Counted from the stretch's first letter, positions 33,935 through 43,115 are shown. The stretch is DNA of 64,000 bases from Paenibacillus amylolyticus (GCF_001570725.1 NZ_BCNV01000013.1:1-64000), one strand, 5' to 3'. The notes: generated by a model not told the origin, from the letters alone. A program made the numbers and translations.

Positions 33935-35683
33935 CTAGCGCAGCACACGCAGTCTGCGCAGCAGCTTGGCAAGGCGCGGACCCAACTTGGGCACGGCCGC
34001 CAGCTCTGCGGCGGTCAGTAGCCCTATCCGGGCCGCCGCCAGCAAGAACACGGCCGAGCCTGCGGCAATGCCCAGCAGGCTCACGCCCATCGCGGCCAGC
34101 CGGCGGTCGGCCGCGATGCCCATGCCGCCGAGCACGGCTTCGGCGGCCCAGGCCGTGCCTACCGCCGCCAGACTCATGGCGGCGATCACCAGCGCCGGCT
34201 TCGCCAGGACGGCGCCAGGGGCAGGGCGCAGGGCGACAAGTCGCGCCAGCAGCGCCACATTCAGGCCAGCCGCCAGCATGTAGGCGACTGCGCCTGCCAG
34301 GGCCGCGCCGCTGATGCCCAGCGCCGGCACAAGCATAACGTTCAGCAGCGCTTTGACGCCTGCGGCGGCCAGCATGCTGAACGCGGGTGCACGCACGGCG
34401 CCGAGGCCTTGCAGCAGCGCCGCCGCAATAATGCTGACGGTGCTGCCCGCAGCCGTCAGCGCCATATACCGCAGTGCTTCCGTGCCTGCGGCATCTCCGT
34501 ACAGCATGCGGTTAATCGGCTCCGCCAGCACCGCGAGACCCGCGGATGCCGCCAGGCCGATCAACCAGAACCAGCGCAGCGCGAGGCCTGCTTGCTGCCG
34601 GACGGCTTCTGGCCCGCCCTTTAACCGGGCTTCCGCCATCGCCGGAATAAACAGCACAGATAGTGACGTGGCCAGCATCGTCACCAGTTGAACCAGCGGC
34701 AATCCACGGTTGTAGATGCCGAAGGAAACCATCGACTGGAGCTCATCCAGCCCTTCTCCCCGCAGCAGCCGGGGCACAGTGAAGGTATCCACCAGATTCA
34801 TCAGCGGTACGGCCAGCGACCCGAGACAGACAGGAATAGCATACATGAGCAGCGTCCTGATCCATTCCCCGTTGGATCGTGGCCTTTCTCCCAGAGCGGG
34901 ATGAATAGCGCTCACCGTTTTCTTCAGCGACGTAACCGGCCTATGCTCCTGACGCTCATGCCTGTCTGCTCCAACCTCTTCACCTCTACTGCTCCATTCC
35001 GAATTCAATGGTCCGGTGACCACTTCCCTGTCTTTCCGTCGATGTCGGACCATGTACCCTAACATGACTAGTAGCCCAACCATTCCGCCCGCAACGGAGC
35101 CCATCATGGCACCAGCAGCGATAGTTTCAAGCGAAGCATCCCGCCTCATCAGCCAGAGAAGCAAAACAATCATGACGGTGACACGTATCGTCTGCTCCAC
35201 AACCTGCGATACCGCTGTCGGCACCATCTGCTGTAATCCCTGAAAATATCCACGCAGCCCTGTCATCACCGGTACGAACAATAACGCCCATGAAGCTGCG
35301 CGAATCGATGGAACGACATGTCGGTTGCCGATCAGCTCGGCGATCAGCGGCGCACCTGCATACATCAAGAGCGCCATTATAATTCCAATTCCCCCGAGCA
35401 GTAGGGAAGACAGTCGAATAATTCTTCTGCTCTCGTCTGGTCTTCCGAGTGCGTTCTGTTCTGCTACGAATTTGGATACGGCCAGCGGCAGTCCTGCAGC
35501 AGCAAGCGTGATAATGAGCATATATAACGGATACACCGTATTGTAGATGCCAAATACACCGTCTCCCCCCAGATTCTGCAGCGGAATCTTCTGAAAAGCA
35601 CCAATGATTTTAGAGATAATGGCGGCAAGCCCAAGTACAAATGCACCCTGTAGCAGCCTTGAGCCTGTAGACGGCTGTTTCAT
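33935..35683 (-). CDS. Polysaccharide/lipid II flippase family membrane protein (SpoVB/MurJ-like, YabM position)
   Basis: The 582-residue MOP-superfamily protein has about 14 membrane helices. The N-terminus GAFVLGLAAIISKIIGAFQK and GDGVFGIYNTVYPLYML are typical of SpoVB-type oligosaccharide flippases. A hydrophilic insert of about 65 residues (from RHRRKDREVV to GERPRSNGEW, about 215-280) separates the halves. A good ribosome site (AGGAGGG) precedes the ATG. Base composition changes inside the gene: hand counts give 43% GC at 35581-35640 but 73-77% at 34021-34080, 34141-34200 and 34261-34320. It sits between spoVT and mazG, where B. subtilis has yabM. The lipid substrate is unknown. Confidence 0.9.
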   Translation of the reverse strand: MKQPSTGSRLLQGAFVLGLAAIISKIIGAFQKIPLQNLGGDGVFGIYNTVYPLYMLIITLAAAGLPLAVSKFVAEQNALGRPDESRRIIRLSSLLLGGIGIIMALLMYAGAPLIAELIGNRHVVPSIRAASWALLFVPVMTGLRGYFQGLQQMVPTAVSQVVEQTIRVTVMIVLLLWLMRRDASLETIAAGAMMGSVAGGMVGLLVMLGYMVRHRRKDREVVTGPLNSEWSSRGEEVGADRHERQEHRPVTSLKKTVSAIHPALGERPRSNGEWIRTLLMYAIPVCLGSLAVPLMNLVDTFTVPRLLRGEGLDELQSMVSFGIYNRGLPLVQLVTMLATSLSVLFIPAMAEARLKGGPEAVRQQAGLALRWFWLIGLAASAGLAVLAEPINRMLYGDAAGTEALRYMALTAAGSTVSIIAAALLQGLGAVRAPAFSMLAAAGVKALLNVMLVPALGISGAALAGAVAYMLAAGLNVALLARLVALRPAPGAVLAKPALVIAAMSLAAVGTAWAAEAVLGGMGIAADRRLAAMGVSLLGIAAGSAVFLLAAARIGLLTAAELAAVPKLGPRLAKLLRRLRVLR

Positions 35684-35810
35684 AATTCCCTCCTGCGTAT
35701 GTCCCTGCGTTCAATTAAGCATACCTTGCTATTATACCTGCCTGAAGGCGCGCAGACTAACCCTCCCCCATGACAATCATCCGGATCAACACCTTGCCCC
35801 TTAAAAAGCA

Positions 35811-35848
35811 AAAAACTCCCGTATGCCCAAATCAGGGCACCAGGAGTT
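35811..35848 (-). terminator. spoVT terminator
   Basis: Stem AACTCC/GGAGTT with inner TGCCC/GGGCA, followed by a T6 run on the minus strand, about 10 bases after the spoVT stop. Confidence 0.88.
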
Positions 35849-35858
35849 GATCTGCTGT

Positions 35859-36401
35859 CTATTGTTCCATTTGCTTGCCAAGGAAACCAGCAGCCGTCTC
35901 AGACATCTTCACTTCCATCTGAGACATCTTCACCGATTCATCCTTATTGAAAAGGATAACCGTTCCGATGGGGTCACCACCCGAGATAATTGGCGCAATA
36001 ACAAAAGAGGATAACGTCTCGTCATGATCTTTGCTAAGCTCATAAGAACCGTTGTTTGTTTCCAATATGGTCTTTCTGTTTTCCATGCAGCCCTCCAACA
36101 GTTGGCCTACCTGCTTGTCCAAATACTCTTTCTTGGAGCCCCCTGCCACCGTGATAATGGTATCCCGGTCAGAGATCATCGTTACATGTCCTGTACTCTC
36201 ATACAGGGATTCTGCATATTCTTTGGCAAAATCACCAAGCTCGCCAATCGGCGAATATTTTTTAAGAATAACTTCTCCATCACGGTCCACGAAAATTTCT
36301 AGTGGATCACCTTCACGAATACGTAACGTACGGCGGATTTCTTTTGGAATGACCACACGACCAAGGTCATCTATACGGCGGACAATACCAGTAGCTTTCA
36401 T
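35859..36401 (-). CDS. spoVT: Stage V sporulation protein T, forespore transcription regulator
   Basis: SpoVT modulates sigma-G-dependent genes in the forespore. The 180-residue protein has an AbrB-type swapped-hairpin DNA-binding domain (residues 1-50: KATGIVRRIDDLGRVVIPKE, IRRTLRIREGDPLEIFVD) and a C-terminal GAF-like domain (about 56-178) that may bind a small ligand. The ribosome site (GTGGGG) is some distance before the ATG. A perfect sigma-G-like -35 (TGAATA) occurs about 120 bases upstream, but its matching -10 is poorly spaced. Confidence 0.96.
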   Translation of the reverse strand: MKATGIVRRIDDLGRVVIPKEIRRTLRIREGDPLEIFVDRDGEVILKKYSPIGELGDFAKEYAESLYESTGHVTMISDRDTIITVAGGSKKEYLDKQVGQLLEGCMENRKTILETNNGSYELSKDHDETLSSFVIAPIISGGDPIGTVILFNKDESVKMSQMEVKMSETAAGFLGKQMEQ

Positions 36402-36604
36402 TTCACATGTTGCCCCACTTTCTCGAGAAGATTTTTCAACTACTGTTCCTTAATGGGTAGAGGAAAGTCCCAGAACGTTTAGTGTGATATCTTGACCATA
36501 GTATTCATCTGTTCCCATTTCCTTATACATACATCGGAGAATATAGTTGTGTAACTTTCGAAGAAGGCGACCATATACCCATACGGCTTGAATATATACA
36601 AGAA
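36402..36604 (-). other. Upstream region of spoVT
   Basis: No gene is supported here. On the minus strand a TGAATA (about 36506-36511) followed 15 bases later by CACACTA resembles sigma-G elements, but the spacing is short. A 77-residue open frame across 36450-36683 has no ribosome site and runs through the prsA terminator. Confidence 0.3.
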
Positions 36605-36641
36605 GAAGCAAGAAGGAGGTCCTAAGTCCTCCCCTTGCTTC
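36605..36641 (-). terminator. prsA terminator
   Basis: Long stem GAAGCAAGAAGGAGG (36605-36619) with CCTCCCCTTGCTTC (36628-36641) and an eight-base loop. The T-rich tail on the minus strand is interrupted (TTCTTCTT), so termination may be partial. Confidence 0.7.
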
Positions 36642-36724
36642 TCTGTATGGTTGTCCATATTTGTTGTTGTACAAGGCACTCATTCGGGCGGATTTACCCC
36701 TGAACGTATGCTAACACAGCCATA

Positions 36725-37873
36725 TTACTTACTGCTTGTACCTTCGTCTGTCGTTGCATCTTTATCTGTTCCAGTCGTACCTTGGTCAGTCTTGGTATCT
36801 GTACCTGTGGAGTCATCCGTTTTTGGTTCGGTTGTTTGCTCTCCTTCAGTTCCTGTACCTGTTGTGCCTTCAGTCGTACCTTCTTCAGCTTTTTCTGTTT
36901 TTGGCAGATTAACTTCTTTTACGATTTTGTCCAATTCATTTTGCATGAACGTATCGATCTCAGCAGCTGCCAATTGGCTCTTCAGACTTTCTTTTTGCTC
37001 AGCCGTCAATTTAGTAAAGTCTGCTTCTGTACGAGCTTCCACTTTCATGATGTGGTAACCGTACTCCGTTTCAACCGGATCACTGATTTTGTTCAGTGGC
37101 AACGTTTTTGCAGCTTCCTTAAATGCTTCTACCCAGCTGCCCACAGGTGTCTCTTCATACAGTCCACCTTTTTCAGCAGAACCCGGATCTTCGGAATATT
37201 CTTTTGCAATTTCAGCAAAATCAGCTCCGCCATCCAACTTGGTTTTTACTTCTTTTGCAATTTTCAGTGCATCTTCTTTTTTACGCTCTTTTTGCGTTTT
37301 TGGATCTGTGAAGTTAATCAGCACGTGACGAACGGAAGCCGTTGTGAACTGATCTTTGTTTTTCTCAAACTCAGCCTTAATCGCATCTTCCGTAACGCCA
37401 GTTTCCTTGTCTTTAATTACCGTCATGATGCGTGTCATATAATCCTTGATGTTCTGGTCAGTCAGGTTCTGAGCTTTCAGCATCTCAGTCCATTGATCTG
37501 CCTGAACAGAAGCTTTCATTTTATCGAATTGCTCAGTTGCTGTTTTGGCACCCGCTGTTTTGGCTTCTTCACTTGCTTTGCCACTCAGGTATTCATAAGC
37601 AACTTCCTGTTTCACCAGATACTCCTTGAAATCGTCCATATCCATCATTTGTGCATATTCTGGATACAGGAATTTCATAACGCGTTGTTCCATATCGAAT
37701 TCATTGGCTGTAATGGTACCACCATCATACGTAGCGACTACAGCACTCGTATCTGTCGATTCCGGTGCTTTCGCTTCTTCCTTCTTGCCGCAAGCAGCAA
37801 GCAATGATAAGGACAGTACTGCGACCATGCTCACAGACAGTACTTTTCCTACTTTTTTATACTTTGGTAACAT
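36725..37873 (-). CDS. prsA: PrsA-like foldase lipoprotein (parvulin)
   Basis: The 382-residue protein starts with a lipoprotein signal: basic residues, a hydrophobic stretch and the lipobox LLAAC (cysteine at about residue 28). It should therefore be anchored outside the membrane. A SurA-type N-domain precedes a PpiC parvulin domain (about 175-270: TASVRHVLINF, FAEIAKEYSEDPGSAEKGGL, YETPVGSWVEAF-like and GYHIMKVE). The last 50 residues are T-, G- and D-rich and look disordered. The ATG overlaps the mfd stop by 17 bases. It is the second parvulin in the window (the other lies at 13832), and B. subtilis has no gene here between mfd and spoVT. Confidence 0.93.
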   Translation of the reverse strand: MLPKYKKVGKVLSVSMVAVLSLSLLAACGKKEEAKAPESTDTSAVVATYDGGTITANEFDMEQRVMKFLYPEYAQMMDMDDFKEYLVKQEVAYEYLSGKASEEAKTAGAKTATEQFDKMKASVQADQWTEMLKAQNLTDQNIKDYMTRIMTVIKDKETGVTEDAIKAEFEKNKDQFTTASVRHVLINFTDPKTQKERKKEDALKIAKEVKTKLDGGADFAEIAKEYSEDPGSAEKGGLYEETPVGSWVEAFKEAAKTLPLNKISDPVETEYGYHIMKVEARTEADFTKLTAEQKESLKSQLAAAEIDTFMQNELDKIVKEVNLPKTEKAEEGTTEGTTGTGTEGEQTTEPKTDDSTGTDTKTDQGTTGTDKDATTDEGTSSK

Positions 37874-40800
37874 CTTTTAGTTCCCCCTTTGATTTAAAAG
37901 CCGTCTTCATGGACTCCAGAATTTTCTCTACCAGCTCCATCAGTTGCTTATCCCCAAGCCCCTTGCCTTTAGCGTGAATCAGCATATGGGGTCCTTGTTC
38001 AAATTGTACACGTCTTTCGAACTGATTTCCAATGTGCGCGATTTTCGAGAGTTCAAAGGCATGTTCGCGCCCTTCATAGAACTTCACGGTAATGTCCTCA
38101 CCACGTTGGGAAATAGACTCAATACCGTAGATTTTGCCGTATACTTTCATCCGCGCAACAGCCAGCAAGTTGATGACGGCCTCCGGAAGATCACCGAATC
38201 GGTCAACCAATTCGTCTTCCAGCTCCATCGCATCGTCGAAGGATGCAATGACCGCCACTTTTTTGTAGATCTCAATCTTCTGAATACTGTCATAGATATA
38301 ATCGGACGGCAAGTAAGCATCGATACTGAGATCCAGGGTTGTGTTCCACTGGTCGGAAGGTACCGGCTCCTCGCCAAGCATCGTAACTTTGCGTTTGTTG
38401 ATCTCCTCCGCGAGCATCTGGGAATATAGATCGAACCCGACGGAAGCGATGAAGCCATGCTGCTCTGCTCCTAGCAGATTTCCCGCCCCACGAATCGACA
38501 AGTCACGCATGGCGATTTTGAATCCCGAACCCAGTTCGGTGAATTCTTTGATCGATTGCAGACGTTTCTCAGCAACTTCAGTAAGCACTTTATCCCGTTG
38601 GTACGTAAAGTACGCATACGCAATACGGTTGGAACGACCCACCCGTCCGCGCAGCTGATACAGCTGGGAGAGCCCCATTTTATCCGCATCATGTACAATC
38701 AGCGTATTTACGTTCGGAATATCTACCCCGGTCTCGATGATACTTGTGCTCACAAGCACGTCATATTCACCATCCAGGAAGTCCAGAATCGTCTTCTCCA
38801 GCTCGGTCTCCGACATCTGACCATGACCCACACCAACCTTGGCTTCAGGCACAAGTTCAGAAATCTCGGCTGCCATCTCCTGAATTCCTTGAACACGGTT
38901 ATAGAGGTAATACACCTGACCTCCACGGGCAAGCTCACGTTCAATCGCTTCGCGGACAAGCGCCTGACTGTGTTCAACCACATAGGTCTGCACCGGGAAA
39001 CGATTCTCTGGTGGAGTCTCGATAACGGACAGATCACGCACACCCAGCATGGACATATGAAGCGTACGTGGAATCGGCGTTGCCGTCAGCGTGAGCACGT
39101 CCACATTGGTTTTCAACTTCTTCAGTTTTTCCTTATGAGTTACTCCGAATCGCTGTTCTTCATCGACAATGAGCAGTCCCAGGTCCTTGAACACCAGATC
39201 CTGCGACAGCAGTCGATGCGTCCCGATGACAATATCCACTGTACCTGCCTTGATGCCTTTGGCTGTTTCATTCTGCTCTTTACGCGAGCGGAAACGGCTA
39301 AGCACATGAATGTTGAACGGGTAACCGGAGAACCGCTCACGGAATGTCTCAAAATGCTGCTGCGCCAAAATCGTTGTCGGCACGAGTACAGCCACCTGTT
39401 TGCCTTCAATCGCTGCTTTGAACGCAGCACGAATAGCCACCTCGGTTTTGCCGTAACCAACATCCCCACACAATAAACGGTCCATCGGACGGTTTTGTTC
39501 CATGTCCTTCTTGATTTCTTCGATCGCACGCACCTGGTCACGTGTCTCATCGTAAGGGAACATGTCCTCAAACTCCTGCTGTTCTGCAGAATCCTTGTCG
39601 AATCCAAATCCTTTGGATGTCTGACGCTCTGCATACAGCTTGATCAGATCATCAGCAATATCCTGTACGGATGTGCGGACTTTATTTTTAACTCGTGTCC
39701 ACTCATTGCCGCCCAGCTTGTATATTTTAGGCTCTTTCTCTTCTGAACCTACATATTTCTGAATCAGATCGATCTGTTCAATAGGTACAGACAGTTTGTC
39801 TCCACCTGCATAGAGAATATGCATGTAGTCTTTATGAATGCCGCCAACCTCAAGGGTACCAATCCCGAGGTACTTACCAATCCCGTGGTTTTGGTGAACG
39901 ACATAATCGCCCACTTTTAGCTCACTGTAGGATTTGATCCGTTCCGCGTTGTCTACATTCCGAATTGGTTTGCGTACTTTACGCTGTTTTTGCGAGAACA
40001 TCTCGCCTTCAGTCACGACAGCCAAATGAATGGACGGCATTTCAAACCCAGTTTGCAAGTTACCGATCAGCATCTCCGGCTCCGGAATATCATAGTCCAT
40101 CAGAACGCGGCGCATCCGATCCAGTCTTTCCTCACCGTTCGCCAGCATCAGCACTTGAACTCCAGCCTTCTGCCAACGCTCCATCTCTGCCTTCAGTACG
40201 TTCATCTGTCCATGGAAATCCTGCATACCACGACTAATGAAGTTCAGAATGTTCTGTGGTTGGGTGTGTGGAACCTGACGCAAAAAGATCGACATAAACA
40301 GCGTCTGGAATGGACGCTCATACAAGAGTTCATCACCGTCTGCGGATAATGGAAGATCCGGAAGTGTTTTACCGTTTTGCATCAAATGCAGATTCCACTC
40401 CGATTCATCACGGTCCAGCTGTTTCGATGTCTCCGATAGTCTGGCAGGCTCATCAAGAACCAGCAGGGTATCTTCCGGCATATAGTCGTAGATCGTTTTG
40501 TTCTCCGGATAGAGCGGAGAAATATATTTATACATTTCGGAGAAATACACGTGCTCTCGCAAAAGCTCGATCTCCCGGTGAATTTCTTCACGAAGACGCA
40601 GCTTCGCCTGCCGGTCGGTCATTTTCTCCAGCTGTTGCTCGAGTAAAATGGCAGCTGCATCGGCAGCCTTTTCCATCCGTTCACGGTCTGCGATTAACTC
40701 CTTGCATGGCAGAACCGTAATTTCTTCGATCCGTTCAATCGAACGCTGATCTGCTGGGTCGAACGTCCGAATGGAGTCGATCTCATCATCAAATAACTCC

Positions 40801-41384
40801 ACTCGATACGCGATCGATGAAGTAACCGGGTAGAAGTCGATGATACCTCCGCGTACACTCATCTCACCGCGGGATTCTACGCGCTCTACACGCTCATATC
40901 CGAGCTTTACCATCTCCAACAGGAAGGAATCTAGCTGAAGTGTGTTGCCCTGTTTAATCAAAATTCGAGCATTGGCCATCACTTCCGGAAGCGGGACATA
41001 ACGTCTTACGCCAGAAAAGGGAATAACAACAACGCCCCTGAAACCCTGGGCGCAGCGGACCAACACATCAATACGCTGACCTAATGTTTCCGGGCTGGAA
41101 ACAGCAGCTTCAGCAGCGACAAGTTCGTTGGCAGGATAGATTAACACCTGATCTGGTGAAAGCGCTTCCTGTAAATCTTCTGCAATTTTTTGAGCTGAAA
41201 ACATATTGTGTGTTACTACGAGCAATGGTCGGTTCATTTCCTGATGCAGAGCAGCCAGCATAATCTGACGCGCCGAGCCGGATAGACCTGAAACCAATTG
41301 TTCCTTCATGCCGGACTTGATTCCGGCTGTAATGGACCCGAAGTCCGGATCTTTGGAAAAAGCCTGTATAAGTGCTTGTAACAA
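37857..41384 (-). CDS. mfd: Transcription-repair coupling factor Mfd
   Basis: Mfd removes stalled RNA polymerase and recruits UvrA to the damaged strand. The protein (about 1175 residues) has a UvrB-homology N-module, an RNA polymerase interaction domain around GDYVVHQNHGIGKYLGIGTL (about residues 500), and RecG-like helicase domains. Walker A is GDVGYGKTEVAIRAAF (about 645), the DExx box VDEEQRFGV, and motif VI QLRGRVGRS. A C-terminal TRCF domain follows. I prefer the TTG at 41384, six bases after AGAGGTG, over a GTG at 41393 that lies within that site. It is followed by the overlapping prsA gene. Confidence 0.97.
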   Translation of the reverse strand: MLQALIQAFSKDPDFGSITAGIKSGMKEQLVSGLSGSARQIMLAALHQEMNRPLLVVTHNMFSAQKIAEDLQEALSPDQVLIYPANELVAAEAAVSSPETLGQRIDVLVRCAQGFRGVVVIPFSGVRRYVPLPEVMANARILIKQGNTLQLDSFLLEMVKLGYERVERVESRGEMSVRGGIIDFYPVTSSIAYRVELFDDEIDSIRTFDPADQRSIERIEEITVLPCKELIADRERMEKAADAAAILLEQQLEKMTDRQAKLRLREEIHREIELLREHVYFSEMYKYISPLYPENKTIYDYMPEDTLLVLDEPARLSETSKQLDRDESEWNLHLMQNGKTLPDLPLSADGDELLYERPFQTLFMSIFLRQVPHTQPQNILNFISRGMQDFHGQMNVLKAEMERWQKAGVQVLMLANGEERLDRMRRVLMDYDIPEPEMLIGNLQTGFEMPSIHLAVVTEGEMFSQKQRKVRKPIRNVDNAERIKSYSELKVGDYVVHQNHGIGKYLGIGTLEVGGIHKDYMHILYAGGDKLSVPIEQIDLIQKYVGSEEKEPKIYKLGGNEWTRVKNKVRTSVQDIADDLIKLYAERQTSKGFGFDKDSAEQQEFEDMFPYDETRDQVRAIEEIKKDMEQNRPMDRLLCGDVGYGKTEVAIRAAFKAAIEGKQVAVLVPTTILAQQHFETFRERFSGYPFNIHVLSRFRSRKEQNETAKGIKAGTVDIVIGTHRLLSQDLVFKDLGLLIVDEEQRFGVTHKEKLKKLKTNVDVLTLTATPIPRTLHMSMLGVRDLSVIETPPENRFPVQTYVVEHSQALVREAIERELARGGQVYYLYNRVQGIQEMAAEISELVPEAKVGVGHGQMSETELEKTILDFLDGEYDVLVSTSIIETGVDIPNVNTLIVHDADKMGLSQLYQLRGRVGRSNRIAYAYFTYQRDKVLTEVAEKRLQSIKEFTELGSGFKIAMRDLSIRGAGNLLGAEQHGFIASVGFDLYSQMLAEEINKRKVTMLGEEPVPSDQWNTTLDLSIDAYLPSDYIYDSIQKIEIYKKVAVIASFDDAMELEDELVDRFGDLPEAVINLLAVARMKVYGKIYGIESISQRGEDITVKFYEGREHAFELSKIAHIGNQFERRVQFEQGPHMLIHAKGKGLGDKQLMELVEKILESMKTAFKSKGELKDVTKV

Positions 41385-41503
41385 AAGGGGCACCTCTCTT
41401 ATAACTTACTTGATTATCTCACGCATACGCGTAGCATCACTATTAAAATGGATACAAATTCCTTTTTGTCCTGTTTCATCATAAAGGATTACTCGCAACA
41501 TTG

Positions 41504-41521
41504 CCACATCTGTTGATGTGG
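41504..41521 (-). repeat. Hairpin in the fin-mfd gap
   Basis: CCACATC/GATGTGG with a four-base loop, in the 273-base gap between fin and mfd. There is no T-run. No gene is evident in this gap. Confidence 0.35.
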
Positions 41522-41657
41522 CTGAGCCTGATTTCGAGATAGCGCTGGCTTTCATTCCAACTGAAAAGAAGCCTCAGCAGGCTGCCAAGGCTATAAAAGG
41601 TGGAGCGTTATTACGCAACCGCCCTCAACTGTCATTCGATCCTGTTACAGGCGATGT

Positions 41658-41888
41658 CTACTGAAGCGGACTCGCGAGCAGACTAAGCTCCGGATTGTGC
41701 TCCAGGGCTTCCTTACAGTAATCACATGTAATCCGAACGGTAATGTCACCACCGGAATTATACGCTATTATATCCCTCCGCTCGTCGGGGGTCAAGAAAT
41801 GAAAGCCAAGCTCTACTTCCGTTATCCGGGCAGAATCGATTCGTCCAATAAAGGTACGGCAATGCCGACATACGTAATTCACTGACAT
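41658..41888 (-). CDS. fin: Anti-sigma-F factor Fin
   Basis: Fin binds RNA polymerase and helps the forespore switch from sigma-F to sigma-G. The 76-residue protein has two cysteine pairs, YVCRHCRTFIGRID near the N-terminus and ITCDYCKEALE near residue 58, which bind one zinc in the family. The central LGFHFLTPDERRDII is also conserved. I start at 41888 after AGGAGG; a longer upstream frame reads through repeats and is not coding. It lies between pth and mfd as in B. subtilis. The promoter was not identified with confidence. Confidence 0.94.
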   Translation of the reverse strand: MSVNYVCRHCRTFIGRIDSARITEVELGFHFLTPDERRDIIAYNSGGDITVRITCDYCKEALEHNPELSLLASPLQ

Positions 41889-41917
41889 GTTTATGCCTCC
41901 TGAACATGGTTTATACG

Positions 41918-41935
41918 TCCAGTATGTCCAGTATG
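41918..41935. repeat. Tandem 9-base direct repeat upstream of fin
   Basis: TCCAGTATG occurs twice in direct succession (41918-41926, 41927-41935), 30-47 bases before the fin start. On the minus strand each copy reads CATACTGGA, which resembles the sigma-G -10 element CATACTA, but no -35 is properly placed. Confidence 0.6.
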
Positions 41936-41985
41936 GCTGAATCGAACCCGTCTTTTTGATCATTTTACCAGTATGTCTTACAGAA

Positions 41986-42546
41986 TTAACCGTTAAACTT
42001 CGCCATTGTTTGTTCGAACGTATGAGTCAAGCTATGCTCCAGGGCATCACACGTTTGCTCAATGGTCTGATCAAGGGCTTCTTTTTCTTTTTTCATAAAT
42101 GTCGACAGTACATAATCAACAATGGCATGTCCTGGTTCAGGCCGGGATATTCCCATGCGTACCCGGTTAAACTGCTGTGTACCGGTATGCTGAATAATGG
42201 ACTTGATCCCATTATGTCCGCCTGCACTGCCTTGATAACGCAATCTGACTTTGCCAATCTCTGTATCCATGTCGTCGTACACAACAATCAGATCTTCAAG
42301 ACTAACTTTATAAAAATCCATATACGCTCGAACTGATTCACCAGACAAGTTCATAAAGGTCATGGGTTTAATCAGCACAGTTTTCACACCGCCAATGTTG
42401 CCTTCTCCAATCAGCGCCTTACATTTACTCTGTGTAATGGAGATACTATGACGATCAGCCAACCGATCCAGTGCCATAAAACCGATATTATGACGGGTTT
42501 TGGCATAGTTCGAGCCTGGATTTCCAAGTCCGACAATCCACTTCAT
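41986..42546 (-). CDS. pth: Peptidyl-tRNA hydrolase
   Basis: Pth (SpoVC in Bacillus) releases peptides from prematurely dissociated peptidyl-tRNA. The 186-residue protein has KWIVGLGNPGSNYAKTRHNI (residues 2-21) with the catalytic histidine, LIKPMTFMNLSG (about 58-69), VYDDMDTEIGKVRLR with the catalytic aspartate (about 91-105), and GSAGGHNGIKSII. It starts a pth-fin unit. B. subtilis has ctc directly upstream; here that position is taken by an unrelated gene on the other strand. Confidence 0.97.
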   Translation of the reverse strand: MKWIVGLGNPGSNYAKTRHNIGFMALDRLADRHSISITQSKCKALIGEGNIGGVKTVLIKPMTFMNLSGESVRAYMDFYKVSLEDLIVVYDDMDTEIGKVRLRYQGSAGGHNGIKSIIQHTGTQQFNRVRMGISRPEPGHAIVDYVLSTFMKKEKEALDQTIEQTCDALEHSLTHTFEQTMAKFNG

Positions 42547-42582
42547 CTTGTTCCCTCCTTCGGATTAGCCTGAGGTGAGGCA

Positions 42583-42611
42583 TAGACTTCGAATGTTATA
42601 TTTCATATAAT
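42583..42611 (+). promoter_or_regulatory. Candidate promoter of the small plus-strand gene
   Basis: TAGACT, 17-base spacer, TATAAT. This gives a leader of about 65 bases before the TTG at 42686. Confidence 0.5.
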
Positions 42612-42685
42612 ATCAGGAAAGTAAAGATCGATTTACTGTAGTATTCACAGTTAATATTTTATCAACCCAGGAAGGTGAGCGGGTT

Positions 42686-42886
42686 TTGCGCGAAGACAAC
42701 GGACAACTGACTCAACATAGCGATTTTATCTATCATCTCGAATATCACGTACCTGTACAGGTATACGACCGCGACACCCATATTGAGATTGGTCTCATCA
42801 CTCGTTTCGATAATCAATTCGTCGAGATTGCCGACACGCTCTTTCATCGGCGTCGTTTCCGATTTATCTCCCGCCCCGGGTATTAA
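42686..42886 (+). CDS. Small basic protein of unknown function
   Basis: A 66-residue frame starts with TTG, preceded by GAAGGTGA with good spacing. The protein is compact with alternating beta-like stretches (FIYHLEYHVPVQVYDR, HIEIGLITRFDNQFVEIADT) and ends in a basic aromatic motif (LFHRRRFRFISRPGY). It has no signal or membrane segment. Composition and the ribosome site suggest a real gene. It is oriented opposite to its neighbours pth and prs and occupies the place of ctc in B. subtilis. I do not recognise the family; the fold hint (a small beta barrel or nucleic acid binder) is speculation. Confidence 0.65.
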   Translation: MREDNGQLTQHSDFIYHLEYHVPVQVYDRDTHIEIGLITRFDNQFVEIADTLFHRRRFRFISRPGY

Positions 42887-43115
42887 CCATATAAGATGAA
42901 CGAACCATTTTACACTGGATCACTGCGCGTGCAGAAACATCTTCCGATCGCTGTTAAGTCGAAGCATATGCTTCCGAAGCAGCTTTCTTTCAGAAAGCTT
43001 TTAACTTCGCTTCTTCAGATCTTTTCTGCCCTCTCCGTTATTGTGTAAATGAATAGTTCAAACTTATATGGACTGACCAGCGTCTGTTTCACTTTTAATA
43101 AAACGGCACGCCGAC

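Noticed and set aside
34021..34700. GC-rich block as a separate plus-strand gene
   Set aside because: Plus-strand frames here are R-, A- and P-rich shadows created by the GC bias. The minus-strand membrane-protein frame is continuous.
36450..36683. 77-residue minus-strand frame upstream of spoVT
   Set aside because: It runs through the prsA terminator hairpin and has no ribosome site.
41889..41963. N-terminal extension of fin
   Set aside because: It translates the tandem repeat, and the family start with AGGAGG is at 41888.
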